A stretch of 64,000 nucleotides of DNA, taken from the NCBI RefSeq assembly GCF_004353915.1, contig NZ_SMRP01000007.1, forward strand, positions 262,337 to 326,336, written 5' to 3'. The notes below the pieces were generated by a model, which saw only the letters and a program-made list of their open reading frames with translations, was not told the origin of the DNA and did no database searches. Source of the DNA: Paraburkholderia silviterrae (GTDB lineage Bacteria; Pseudomonadota; Gammaproteobacteria; Burkholderiales; Burkholderiaceae). The stretch's first letter is position 1, and every line of letters starts with the position of its first letter. Position numbers and translations under genes: made by a program. This document shows, one piece after another, positions 24,562 to 33,476 of this stretch.

Positions 24562-26037
24562 ATGAAATTTAACCGGTCCGCCCGTTCGTCTGGGCGACGC
24601 ATCCCCGCCGTGCGTGGACTCGCAATGTGGGCCGCCTGCGCAGCATTCGCATGCAGCAACGCGCACGCGCAGACGAGCGCCAACCCCGATGCCGCGCCCG
24701 AAGCCCCCGAAGCCGATCTCGCGATCAAGGCGCAGCAGGGTGACTTCTGGACCGGTATCTGGACCCGCCAGAACCTGCTCGGCGACATGGGCGGCCTGCG
24801 CCCCTGGCTCGGCAAATATGGCGTGACCTTTCAGCTGACCGAAACGAGCGAGTATCTCGCGAACCTGCGCGGCGGCCTCAACCGCGGCGGCACCTATGAC
24901 GGCCTCACGACGGCCACGGTCCAGGTGGACACGAGCAAGGCGCTCGGCATTCCTGGCGGCCTCTTCAATATCAGCGCACTGCAGATTCACGGCTCCAATC
25001 TGAGCGCGCGCAATCTGGGCACGCTGAACACGGCGAGCGGCATCGAAGCGCAGGACGCCACGCGCCTGTGGGAGATGTGGTACCAGCAGTCGTTCCTCGA
25101 CAAGAAAGTCGACGTGAAGATCGGTCAGCAGAGTCTCGACCAGGAATTCATCACGAGCCAGTACGCCGCGCTGTTCGTGAACACGATGTTCGGCTGGCCC
25201 GGGCTGCCTTCGTACGACATGCCCTCGGGCGGCCCCGCCTACCCGCTCGCGGGTCTCGGCGTGCGCGTGCGCGGCCAGATCACGCCTTCGCTCACGGGCC
25301 TCGTGGGCGTGTTCGACGGCGACCCGCTCGGCAACAATCCGAACAACCTGAGCGGCACGAACTTCAACTTGCATAACGGCACGATGGTGATCGGCGAGTT
25401 GCAGTACGCGATCAACCAGCCGTCCGAAGGCGAGCTCGTGAGCGCGGACACGAGCCGCGCGCTGCCCGGCACCTACAAGCTCGGCTTCTGGTACAACAAC
25501 GAGTCGTTCGCCGACCAGCGCTACGACAACACTGGCCTTTCGCTCAACAATCCGGCCACGACCGGCATCCCGGCGCAGCATCACGGCGACTACAGCATCT
25601 ACGCCGTGGCCGACCAGATGGTATGGCGCCCCGACCCCGACTCGCCGCGCAGCGTCGGCGTGTTTGCGCGCGTGATGGGCGCGCCTGGCGACCGCAATCT
25701 CGTCGACTTCTCCGCCAACGCCGGCATCGTGATGAAGGCGCCGTTCAAGGGCCGCGACAACGACAGCGTCGGTCTCGCGCTCACCTATATCAAGGTTGGC
25801 AACCACGTGCACGACCTCGATATGGACTATCGCAACTTCAACACGGGGCCGTACGGCGTGCGCACCCAGGAAACCACGCTGGAGGCGACCTATCAGTACC
25901 AGGTCAACCCGTGGTGGCAGCTGCAGGCCGACGCGCAGTACACCTTCAACGCGGGCGCCGGCCAGAACCCGAGCGACCCGACTCAGCCGCTGCGCAACAC
26001 CTTCGTGGTGGGCGTGCGCACCAACATCACTTTCTGA
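24562..26037 (+). CDS. OprB-family carbohydrate-selective-type porin
   Basis: A 491-residue outer-membrane protein with a signal peptide (cleavage likely after NAHA, residue 36). The barrel contains GIWTRQNLLGDMGGLRPWLGKYGVTF at the start, then LWEMWYQQSFLDKKVDVKIGQQSLDQEF, both typical of OprB porins, and it ends in Phe (TNITF), the usual outer-membrane insertion signal. Family members take up glucose and other sugars, but here a Fur-box-like site and a downstream iron transporter suggest a role in iron, haem or chelate entry. It is probably the first gene of a six-gene cluster. Confidence 0.88.
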   Translation: MKFNRSARSSGRRIPAVRGLAMWAACAAFACSNAHAQTSANPDAAPEAPEADLAIKAQQGDFWTGIWTRQNLLGDMGGLRPWLGKYGVTFQLTETSEYLANLRGGLNRGGTYDGLTTATVQVDTSKALGIPGGLFNISALQIHGSNLSARNLGTLNTASGIEAQDATRLWEMWYQQSFLDKKVDVKIGQQSLDQEFITSQYAALFVNTMFGWPGLPSYDMPSGGPAYPLAGLGVRVRGQITPSLTGLVGVFDGDPLGNNPNNLSGTNFNLHNGTMVIGELQYAINQPSEGELVSADTSRALPGTYKLGFWYNNESFADQRYDNTGLSLNNPATTGIPAQHHGDYSIYAVADQMVWRPDPDSPRSVGVFARVMGAPGDRNLVDFSANAGIVMKAPFKGRDNDSVGLALTYIKVGNHVHDLDMDYRNFNTGPYGVRTQETTLEATYQYQVNPWWQLQADAQYTFNAGAGQNPSDPTQPLRNTFVVGVRTNITF

Positions 26038-26132
26038 TCCTTAGCATCATGTTCAACCCCAGCTCCTCACGCGCACTGGCGATCGAAGCCGCACCGCTCG
26101 CGCGCGGCGCAGGTGAGGCACGGAGAAATACG

Positions 26133-27293
26133 ATGAACCACGCCACGCGCAAGCTCCTGCTGTGCTCGGCCCATGGCGCCCGCGCGGCGCTCGCGCTCGG
26201 CGCCGCCGCCCTCCTGGGCGGCGCGCCGCTCGCGGCGCACGCGGACCAGCCGGGCCTGCTCGAAACCGTCCACCATCACACCACGCTCATCAACACGGTG
26301 CCCGACAACGGCGACCAGAACCCGTACGCGATCTACGTCGCGCCGGTGAGCGCCGGGACCGTGAAGCAAGGTGACGTGCTGGTCGACAACTTCAACAACG
26401 CCGCGAACCTGCAGGGCACCGGCAGCACCATCGTCGACTATCACCCCGATACGAAGCAGATGACGCTGTTCGCGACCATTCCGCGCGATCTCAAGGAATG
26501 CCCCGGCGGCGTGGGCCTCTCCACCGCGATGACGATGCTGAAGTCGGGCTGGGTGATCGTCGGCAGCACGCCGAGCAACGACGGCACGACCAACACCAAG
26601 GGCGCGGGCTGCCTGATCGTGCTCGACAGCAACGGCAAGATCGCCAAAGCGATCAGCACACCGAACATCAACGACCCGTGGGGCAACATGGCCGTGGTCG
26701 ACAACGGCGACCACGCCACGCTGTTCGTGAGCAACGCAGGCTTCGGCGTGGGCGGCGCGGACGGCGACCCGCCCGTGTTCAAGCAAGCCACGGTGCTGCG
26801 CCTCGACCTCGATATTCCTCAGGGCCAGGCGCCGGCCGTGAAGAGCGAAACGGTGGTGGCGAGCGGCTTCGGCGCGCAAGCCGACAAGGGCGTGTTCCTC
26901 GTCGGCCCGACCGGCCTCGCGCTCTCGCCCGACAACAAGCTGCTCTATGTGTCGGATGCCATCGGCAACCGCATCAACGTGATCGAAGACCCGCTCACGC
27001 GCGACACGAGCGCGGGCGTGGGCCGCCAGCTCACCGCCGACGGCCTGCTGCACCGCCCGCTCGCGATGATCGCAACGCCCCAGAACCATCTGCTCGTGAC
27101 CAACGCGCTCAACGGCCAGGTCGTCGAGATCGACCCGGCAACGGGCAAGCAACTCTACGCACGCTGGATCGACACGGACAAGGCGCAGACGCCGCCGGGC
27201 AACGGCGACCTCTTCGGCATCGCGCTCACTCCGGCGGGCGACGGCTTTTACTACGTCCAAGACGACGTGAACACTCTCGTGCTGGCGAAATAA
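26133..27293 (+). CDS. Secreted beta-propeller-like protein of the iron cluster
   Basis: A 386-residue exported protein. A signal peptide with a cationic start and hydrophobic core is likely cut after AAHA (about residue 38). The rest shows propeller-like repeats such as GPTGLALSPDNKLLYVSDAIGNRINVI and RPLAMIATPQNHLLVTNALNGQVVEID, resembling NHL, SMP-30 or YncE-like proteins. Two Cys residues are present. The function is unknown. The ATG has GGAGAA upstream; an upstream ATG at 26049 would place 28 non-signal residues first. It ends one base before the DyP peroxidase gene. Confidence 0.8.
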   Translation: MNHATRKLLLCSAHGARAALALGAAALLGGAPLAAHADQPGLLETVHHHTTLINTVPDNGDQNPYAIYVAPVSAGTVKQGDVLVDNFNNAANLQGTGSTIVDYHPDTKQMTLFATIPRDLKECPGGVGLSTAMTMLKSGWVIVGSTPSNDGTTNTKGAGCLIVLDSNGKIAKAISTPNINDPWGNMAVVDNGDHATLFVSNAGFGVGGADGDPPVFKQATVLRLDLDIPQGQAPAVKSETVVASGFGAQADKGVFLVGPTGLALSPDNKLLYVSDAIGNRINVIEDPLTRDTSAGVGRQLTADGLLHRPLAMIATPQNHLLVTNALNGQVVEIDPATGKQLYARWIDTDKAQTPPGNGDLFGIALTPAGDGFYYVQDDVNTLVLAK

Positions 27294-27294
27294 C

Positions 27295-28611
27295 ATGTCC
27301 TCCGATGATTCCCAAAACTGCCCGGCGCGCCCCGCGCGGCGCGGTTTCCTGAAGGCAGGCGGCGCCGCGGTGGCGGCCGGTGCCTCGCTTGGCGCGGGCC
27401 TTGCGGCACCGGGCCTCGCGCAGGCTGCCGAAGCCAGGCATCACGCGCTGGCCGCCGACCCGATGAACGCGGTCGAGCCGTTCTACGGCGAGCACCAGGG
27501 CGGCATCGTCACGCCGCAACAGGCGCACACATATGTGGCGGCGTTCGACCTCACGACCACCTCGCGCGACGATGTGATCAAGCTGCTGCGCCAGTGGACC
27601 GAATCCGCCGCGCGCATGACGCAGGGCCAGAGCGCGGTTGCGCTCGACGGCGTGAGCGACGACCATCCCGCGCCCGATTCGGGCGACGTGCTCGGACTCG
27701 GGCCGGCCGGCCTCACCGTGACGTTCGGCTTCGGCCCCGGCCTCTTCACGTCCGAAGGCAAGGACCGCTACGGCCTCGCGCATCTGCGCCCTGCCGCGCT
27801 CGTCGATCTGCCGCGCTTCAACGGCGACCAGCTGATCGCCGAGAAGACCGGCGGCGACCTCTACGTGCAGGCCTGCGCGCACGACGCGCAAGTGGCCTTC
27901 CACGCGGTGCGCCAGCTCGCGCGCCAGGGCTACGGCATGCTGCGCATGCGCTGGGGCCAGGCCGGCTTCCTCTCGGGCCCGCGCGGGCAGACGCCGCGCA
28001 ACCTGATGGGCTTCAAGGACGGCACCAACAATCCGCCCACCAAAGACGCCGCGGCGATGAACCAGTTCGTCTGGGCCACCGCTGCCGACGCGCCCTGGAT
28101 GCAGGGCGGCACCTATACGGTGGTGCGCCGCATCCGCATCACGCTCGAGCACTGGGACCAGATGGAACTGGGCTTTCAGGAGCAGGTGTTCGGCCGCCGC
28201 AAGTACAGCGGCGCACCCATCGGCAAAGACAAGGAATTCGATGCGGTCGACCTGAACGCGCAGGACAAGGACGGCAACCCGCTGATCCCCGATAACTCGC
28301 ACGTGCGCCTCTCGAACCGCGCCTCGAACAACGGCGCGCAGATCCTGCGCCGGTCGTACTCGTACAACGACAGCACGAACTTCTATATCGAGCGCTGGCC
28401 GCCGTGGCGCCAGGAAACCGAATATGATGCGGGTCTCATCTTCGTTGCGCACCAGGGCGACCCGCGCACGGGCTTCATTCCAATCAACGAGAAGCTCGCG
28501 AAGTTCGACATGATGAACCAGTTCACCACCCACGTGGGCAGCGCGGTCTTCGCGTGCCCGCCGGGTGCGAAGCCGGGCTCGTTCATCGGCGCCGAACTGT
28601 TCGAGGCCTGA
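27295..28611 (+). CDS. Tat-exported DyP-type haem peroxidase (EfeB-like deferrochelatase)
   Basis: A 438-residue dye-decolourising peroxidase. A twin-arginine signal (RRGFLKAGG, residues 15-23, then an Ala/Gly-rich core) directs folded, haem-loaded protein to the periplasm. Predicted active-site residues are the distal Asp242 in GFKDGTNN, the proximal haem ligand His336 in SHVRLSNR, and an Arg at 352 or 353 in ILRRSYSY. EfeB homologues oxidise ferrous iron or strip iron from haem. One base separates it from the preceding stop, which points to tight coupling with the propeller protein. Confidence 0.92.
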   Translation: MSSDDSQNCPARPARRGFLKAGGAAVAAGASLGAGLAAPGLAQAAEARHHALAADPMNAVEPFYGEHQGGIVTPQQAHTYVAAFDLTTTSRDDVIKLLRQWTESAARMTQGQSAVALDGVSDDHPAPDSGDVLGLGPAGLTVTFGFGPGLFTSEGKDRYGLAHLRPAALVDLPRFNGDQLIAEKTGGDLYVQACAHDAQVAFHAVRQLARQGYGMLRMRWGQAGFLSGPRGQTPRNLMGFKDGTNNPPTKDAAAMNQFVWATAADAPWMQGGTYTVVRRIRITLEHWDQMELGFQEQVFGRRKYSGAPIGKDKEFDAVDLNAQDKDGNPLIPDNSHVRLSNRASNNGAQILRRSYSYNDSTNFYIERWPPWRQETEYDAGLIFVAHQGDPRTGFIPINEKLAKFDMMNQFTTHVGSAVFACPPGAKPGSFIGAELFEA

Positions 28612-28682
28612 AAAAAGCCTCCTTTCAGAATCGAACCAGATTAAATCCGGATTCAATCGACAAGAACGGACAACGACAGATC

Positions 28683-29696
28683 ATGAACAAGACGTTTTTC
28701 CGCGCACGCGCCATTGCCGCTGCCATCGCGCTCGCAGGCGCCCTGCCGCTCGCCGCGCACGCCGCTTCGATCACGCTCTATAGCGCCCAGCACGAGCAGG
28801 TGGTGAACCAGCTCGCGAAGGACTTCGAGAAGCAGACCGGCATCGACGTGAAGATCCGCAACGGCGAAGGTCCCGCGCTCGCCGCGCAGCTCGTGGCCGA
28901 AGGCTCGAAGACGCCCGCCGACGTCTACTTCACCGAAAACTCGCCCGAGCTGATGCTGCTCGAAGAGAAGGGCCTGCTCGCACCGGTGCAGAACTCGACG
29001 CTCACGCAAGTGCCCGCGCGCTACAATTCGCCGGCCGGCCAGTGGGTCGCCGTGACCGCGCGCCAGGACGTGCTCGCCTATAACACGGCGAAGGTGCAGC
29101 CCTCGCAACTGCCGCAATCGATCTTCGATCTCGCCAAGCCCGAGTGGAAAGGCAAGGTCGGCATCGCGCCGAGCGACGCCGACTTCCTGCCGCTCGTGGA
29201 CGCCGTGCTCGCCGTGAAGGGCGAAGCCGCGACGCTCGCGTGGCTCAAGGGCCTGAAGAACAACGCGCAGATCTTCGACGACGACGAAGGCGTGGTAGCT
29301 GCAGTGAACCGCGGCGCCGTGGCGACGGGTATCATCAACAACTACTATTGGGACCGCCTGCACGCGGAACTCGGCGACAAGGGCACGCGCAGCGCAGTCG
29401 CGCAATTCGCCGATGGCGACGTGGGTGCGCTCGTGAACGTGTCCGGCGCGGCGGTGACGAAGGCCGCGCACAACCCGGACGGCGCGCAGAAGTTCCTCGC
29501 CTACCTCGTGAGCGAACGCGCACAGAAGCTGATGGCGCAAGGGCATATCAGCTTCGAGTATCCGCTGCGCCCAGGCGTGGCGGGTGAGCCGATCAACAAG
29601 CCGTTCGATCAACTGAAGCCGCCCGCGCTGACGATCCAGCAGCTCGGCGACGACAGCCAGGCAGGCCGTCTGCTGCGCCAGGCGGGCTTGTTGTAA
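28683..29696 (+). CDS. fbpA: Ferric iron ABC transporter substrate-binding protein (FbpA/FutA type)
   Basis: A 337-residue periplasmic binding protein with a signal peptide cut near AAHA (residue 27). The start ASITLYSAQHEQVVNQLAKDF and the vicinal Tyr221-Tyr222 in INNYYWDRL match the Fe3+-ligand dityrosine of FbpA/FutA. It would deliver ferric iron to the permease encoded next. The 71-bp spacer after the DyP gene shows no convincing terminator, so shared transcription with the peroxidase is plausible. Confidence 0.93.
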   Translation: MNKTFFRARAIAAAIALAGALPLAAHAASITLYSAQHEQVVNQLAKDFEKQTGIDVKIRNGEGPALAAQLVAEGSKTPADVYFTENSPELMLLEEKGLLAPVQNSTLTQVPARYNSPAGQWVAVTARQDVLAYNTAKVQPSQLPQSIFDLAKPEWKGKVGIAPSDADFLPLVDAVLAVKGEAATLAWLKGLKNNAQIFDDDEGVVAAVNRGAVATGIINNYYWDRLHAELGDKGTRSAVAQFADGDVGALVNVSGAAVTKAAHNPDGAQKFLAYLVSERAQKLMAQGHISFEYPLRPGVAGEPINKPFDQLKPPALTIQQLGDDSQAGRLLRQAGLL

Positions 29697-29721
29697 TTTG
29701 CAGAGGATGTCTGAGTAAATT

Positions 29722-31386
29722 GTGAGTGAAGCCGTAACCTCGGCGCAAGCCATGCCGCAAAGCCCCGACGACGCAGCGAGCAAGCACGCGCGCCGCCGGG
29801 CGCCGCGCGCGCTATTTCTCGCCGCGGCACTCGGCCCCGTGCTCGTGCTGTTGCCGCTTGCGCTGACGTTCTGGCGCGCGCTCTCGTTCGGCTTCGCCGA
29901 TGCGGCCGAGCTCCTGTTCAGGCCGCTCGTTGGCGAGTTGCTCGTCAACACGCTGAGCATCACCGTGAGCGCGACGCTTGCCTCGGCGGTGCTCGGCACC
30001 GCGCTCGCCTGGTTCGTCGAGCGCACCGACGTGCCGGGGCGCCGCGTGTGGGCCTTGCTCGCCGCCGCGCCGCTGGCGATGCCGGCGTTCATCACGAGCT
30101 ATGCGTGGGTCTCGCTGAGCCTCGATCTGCAGGACTTTCTCGGCGCGCTGATCGTCATCACGACGGCCTATTTTCCGCTCGTGTATCTGCCCGTGGCCGC
30201 CGCGCTGCGCGGGCTCGATCCCGCGCTCGAAGAGACCGCGCGCGCACTCGGCTGCAACCGCTGGACCACCTTCGTGCGCGTGGTGCTGCCGCAATTGCGC
30301 CCCGCCCTGCTCGGCTCGATGCTGCTGGTCGCGCTCGGCGTGCTCTCCGAATTCGGCGCGTTCACGCTGCTGCGCTTTCGCACTTTCACCACCGAAATCT
30401 ACGCGGAATACCGCACGAGCTTCGATGGCGGCGGCGCATCGCTGCTCGCCTGCGTGCTGATCGTGCTGTGTCTCGTGTGCCTCGTGTTCGAGTTCCGCGT
30501 GCGCGGGCGCGCGCGTTACGAGCGCGTCGATCGCGGCACGCGGCGCGCGGGCGTGCGCCACGCGCTCGGCCGCTGGCGCTGGCCCGTGGCGGCGGGCTTC
30601 GTCGCGCTCAACGTGGGCACGCTCGGCGTGCCGCTCGGGATGATTGGCTATTGGCTCACGCAGCCCGGCGCCGCCGCGATCACGCCCGCCGAGGTCTCTC
30701 CCGAACTGCTGTTCTCGACCACGTTTGCGTCGTTGCGGCTCGGGCTCATTGCCGCCGTCTTCACCGCGCTGCTCGCGCTGCCGCTCGCGTATCTGCTTGC
30801 GCGCTTCCCGAGCCGCGCGGCCACCTTTCTCGAGCGCACCGCCTTTATCGCGCAGGGCGTGCCCGGCCTCGTCATCGCGCTCGCCATCGTCTCGCTCGCC
30901 GTGCGCGCGCTCGAGCCGCTCTACCAGGGCACCACGCTCCTGATCGTCGCCTACGCGATCCTGTTCCTGCCACTCGCGCTCGTGAGCGTGCGTGCGGCCT
31001 TGCTGCAGGCGCAGCAGCGGCTCGAAGAAACTGCGCGCTCGCTCGGCCTCGGCTGGTTCGCCACGCTGCGCCGCGTCGTGCTGCCGCTCGCGGGGCCGGG
31101 CCTCGGCGCGGCCGCCTCGATGGTGTTCATCTCGGTCGTGACCGAGTTGAATGCGACGCTGCTGCTCGCGCCCATCGGCACGCAAACGCTCGCCACCCAG
31201 GTCTGGTCCGATACCTCGACGCTCGCGTTCGCCGCCGCCGCGCCCTATGCGGCGCTGCTCACGGCGCTCTCGCTCGCGGCATCGGGCCTGCTGTTCGCGT
31301 TCGCGGGCAAGTCGGCGCTCGCCGCGCACGCTTCCGGGCCGTTGCCTGCGTCCGCGGATCAAGCGCCGCCCGCCGACGCCCCCTGA
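29722..31386 (+). CDS. fbpB: Ferric iron ABC transporter permease (FbpB type, fused double domain)
   Basis: A 554-residue inner-membrane protein starting at GTG, with about twelve hydrophobic segments. Two permease domains each carry an EAA-like loop (ALEETARALGCNRWTTFVRVVLPQL near residue 170, and RLEETARSLGLGWFATLRRVVLPL near 433), the hallmark of fused FbpB permeases. It forms the membrane channel for Fe3+ delivered by the binding protein. It starts 25 bp after fbpA. Confidence 0.93.
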   Translation: MSEAVTSAQAMPQSPDDAASKHARRRAPRALFLAAALGPVLVLLPLALTFWRALSFGFADAAELLFRPLVGELLVNTLSITVSATLASAVLGTALAWFVERTDVPGRRVWALLAAAPLAMPAFITSYAWVSLSLDLQDFLGALIVITTAYFPLVYLPVAAALRGLDPALEETARALGCNRWTTFVRVVLPQLRPALLGSMLLVALGVLSEFGAFTLLRFRTFTTEIYAEYRTSFDGGGASLLACVLIVLCLVCLVFEFRVRGRARYERVDRGTRRAGVRHALGRWRWPVAAGFVALNVGTLGVPLGMIGYWLTQPGAAAITPAEVSPELLFSTTFASLRLGLIAAVFTALLALPLAYLLARFPSRAATFLERTAFIAQGVPGLVIALAIVSLAVRALEPLYQGTTLLIVAYAILFLPLALVSVRAALLQAQQRLEETARSLGLGWFATLRRVVLPLAGPGLGAAASMVFISVVTELNATLLLAPIGTQTLATQVWSDTSTLAFAAAAPYAALLTALSLAASGLLFAFAGKSALAAHASGPLPASADQAPPADAP

Positions 31387-31418
31387 TTGTTTCGCCCCCC
31401 GTTCAGCCCGTTACGTCC

Positions 31419-32468
31419 ATGAGCACACTTCGCATTTCCGGCCTCTCCAAGTCCTTCGACGGCCATCCGGTGCTGCACGACGTCCACCTCACGGTGAACT
31501 CGGGCACGCTGGTCGCCCTGCTCGGCCCCTCGGGCAGCGGCAAGACCACGCTGCTGCGCCTGTTATGCGGCTTCGAGCGCGCGGATAGCGGCACGATCGA
31601 GATCGGCGGCAAACGCGTGGCCGGCGAGTCGCTGCATCTGCCCGCTGAGCAGCGGCAGATCGGCTACGTGCCGCAGGAGGGTGCGCTGTTTCCGCACCTG
31701 AGCGTCGCCGAGAACATCGTGTTCGGACTCCCGCGCGCGCAGCGGCGCGCACAGCATCGCGTGGCCGAGCTGCTGGAGCTTGTGGGTCTGCCGCAGTCCT
31801 ATGCGAATCGCGCGCCGCAGCAGCTCTCAGGTGGACAGCAGCAGCGCGTGGCGCTCGCGCGTGCACTCGCGCCGTCGCCGGGTCTCGTGATGCTCGACGA
31901 GCCGTTCTCGTCGCTCGACGCTGCGCTGCGCGTGGAGACGCGCGAGGCCGTGGCGCGCGCGCTCGCGGCCGCCGGCGCGACCGCCGTGCTGGTCACGCAC
32001 GACCAGGCCGAAGCGCTCTCGCTCGGCCACGAAGTGGCCGTGCTGTGGCGCGGACATCTCGTGCAAACGGCACCGCCGCAAACGCTCTACCGCCGCCCTG
32101 TGACACGCGAGCTCGCGGCGTTCGTGGGCGAAGCGGTGCTGTTGCCGGGGCGCGTCGCGGGCGGCGAAGCGCATTGCGTGCTCGGCAGGCTGCCTTTGGC
32201 CGAAGGCATGCGCCCCCAAGACGGCGAAGTCGACATCATGTTGCGCCCCGAGCAAATCGACGTGCTTCCCCAAAGCACGACACACGACGGCGCCCTCAAT
32301 GCGCTCGTGCGCGAGGTCACCTTCCAGGGGCAGGACGCAGCGCTCACGCTGGAGCTCACCGGCACGCCCACGACGCTGCGCGCCCGCGTGCCGGGCTATC
32401 GCACACCGCGCCCCGGCGAGAGCGTGCGCATTGCCGTGGGCGGCGAAGTCAGCGTTTATCCTCGATAA
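31419..32468 (+). CDS. fbpC: Ferric iron ABC transporter ATP-binding protein (FbpC type)
   Basis: A 349-residue ATPase with Walker A GPSGSGKTT (35-43), a Q-loop in YVPQEGALFPH, signature LSGGQQQRVALARAL, Walker B LVMLDEPFSSLD and H-loop VLVTHDQAEAL. A C-terminal TOBE-like domain (about 235-349) follows, as in FbpC. It starts 32 bp after the permease. Its stop codon overlaps the terminator of the convergent LysR gene. Confidence 0.93.
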   Translation: MSTLRISGLSKSFDGHPVLHDVHLTVNSGTLVALLGPSGSGKTTLLRLLCGFERADSGTIEIGGKRVAGESLHLPAEQRQIGYVPQEGALFPHLSVAENIVFGLPRAQRRAQHRVAELLELVGLPQSYANRAPQQLSGGQQQRVALARALAPSPGLVMLDEPFSSLDAALRVETREAVARALAAAGATAVLVTHDQAEALSLGHEVAVLWRGHLVQTAPPQTLYRRPVTRELAAFVGEAVLLPGRVAGGEAHCVLGRLPLAEGMRPQDGEVDIMLRPEQIDVLPQSTTHDGALNALVREVTFQGQDAALTLELTGTPTTLRARVPGYRTPRPGESVRIAVGGEVSVYPR

Positions 32469-32490
32469 AAAGCGCGCAACGAAAGCGCGC
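32466..32490 (-). terminator. Rho-independent terminator for the LysR gene
   Basis: GCGCGC at 32472-32477 pairs with GCGCGC at 32485-32490 around a 7-nt loop. On the minus strand the stem is followed by TTTTT (32471-32467), so it should stop transcription of the LysR gene whose stop codon is at 32496. The T run overlaps the fbpC stop codon. Confidence 0.7.
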
Positions 32491-32495
32491 GCCGG

Positions 32496-33365
32496 CTACG
32501 GTCGCTGACGCCGCACCGAGAGATCCTGCACCATCTGTTGTACGAAGTAATCGCAGGTGGGCCGGTTCGACTTCACACTGCGCGCAACAATGATCTCGAG
32601 CGGCTCGATTTTCGGCAGCCCCTGCGCCTCGCCGAGAATCTCGAAGCGCGGCGGCACGCTGCAACGCGTGAGCGCCACCACCGCGATGCCCGCCTCCACC
32701 GTCGCCATCAGCCCCATCAGGCTCGCGCTGCTATAGGCTGCGCGATAGCGTATGCGCGCCGCGTCGAGCGCCGCCACCGTATGCGCGCGTGCCACGCTGC
32801 CATGTTCGTAGAGACCCACCGGCAACGGCGACATCGAGAGCGGCGCCGGATCGTCGGGCGAGCCCACCCACACCATGTCTTCGCTGCGCACGTATTCGCC
32901 GCGCAACTTCTTGTCGCGCGTGACGAAGGCGATGTCGATCTTGTTGTCCGCCAGCATCGGCCCGAGCGCCACGCTCTGCGCGCACACGATCTCGATCTCC
33001 ACATGCGGATAGAGCGTCGAAAAGCGCCTGAGCACCGGCGACAGCAGCGCGGCCATGTAGTCGTCGGGCGCGCCCAGCACCACGCGCCCCGTCACCTCGG
33101 GCCGCACCAGCGCCGACCAGGCCTCCTCCTGCAGGTCGAGCGCTCGCCGCGCATATTCCAGCAGCGTACTGCCGGGCCGCGTGAGCGCGAGATTGCGCGT
33201 GTCGCGCGTGAACAGCGTGGTGCCGAGCATCTGCTCGAGCCGCTTGATCTGCATGCTCACCGCCGCCTGCGAACGATGCACGGTCACGGCCGCCTTCGTG
33301 AAGCTGCCCGCGTCCGCGACGGCCGCGAAGGTGCGCAACAGGTCGAGGTCGAACTCGGGATTCAT
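32496..33365 (-). CDS. LysR-family transcriptional regulator
   Basis: A 289-residue LysR regulator with an N-terminal winged helix (DLDLLRTFAAVADAGSFTKAAVTVHRSQAAVSMQIKRLE) and a two-lobed effector domain from about residue 90. It is convergent with fbpC and diverges from the EamA transporter at 33477, which is its more likely target. Ligand unknown. Confidence 0.92.
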   Translation of the reverse strand: MNPEFDLDLLRTFAAVADAGSFTKAAVTVHRSQAAVSMQIKRLEQMLGTTLFTRDTRNLALTRPGSTLLEYARRALDLQEEAWSALVRPEVTGRVVLGAPDDYMAALLSPVLRRFSTLYPHVEIEIVCAQSVALGPMLADNKIDIAFVTRDKKLRGEYVRSEDMVWVGSPDDPAPLSMSPLPVGLYEHGSVARAHTVAALDAARIRYRAAYSSASLMGLMATVEAGIAVVALTRCSVPPRFEILGEAQGLPKIEPLEIIVARSVKSNRPTCDYFVQQMVQDLSVRRQRP

Positions 33366-33386
33366 GATTCATAAGCCCCGTTGATG

Positions 33387-33405
33387 GAATTCTTCAATTT
33401 AATTC
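33387..33405. promoter_or_regulatory. Candidate LysR operator between LysR and EamA genes
   Basis: GAATT (33387-33391) and AATTC (33401-33405) form an inverted repeat with a 9-bp spacer (19 bp in all) in the 111-bp divergent spacer. The size is near the usual LysR half-site spacing. No other clear dyad was seen here. Confidence 0.35.
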
Positions 33406-33476
33406 GTTTGCCGCTACCCCGCAACTGACGAATACTGAACCGGTTTTCAACACGCTTTCTATCTACGGATTCAGCC

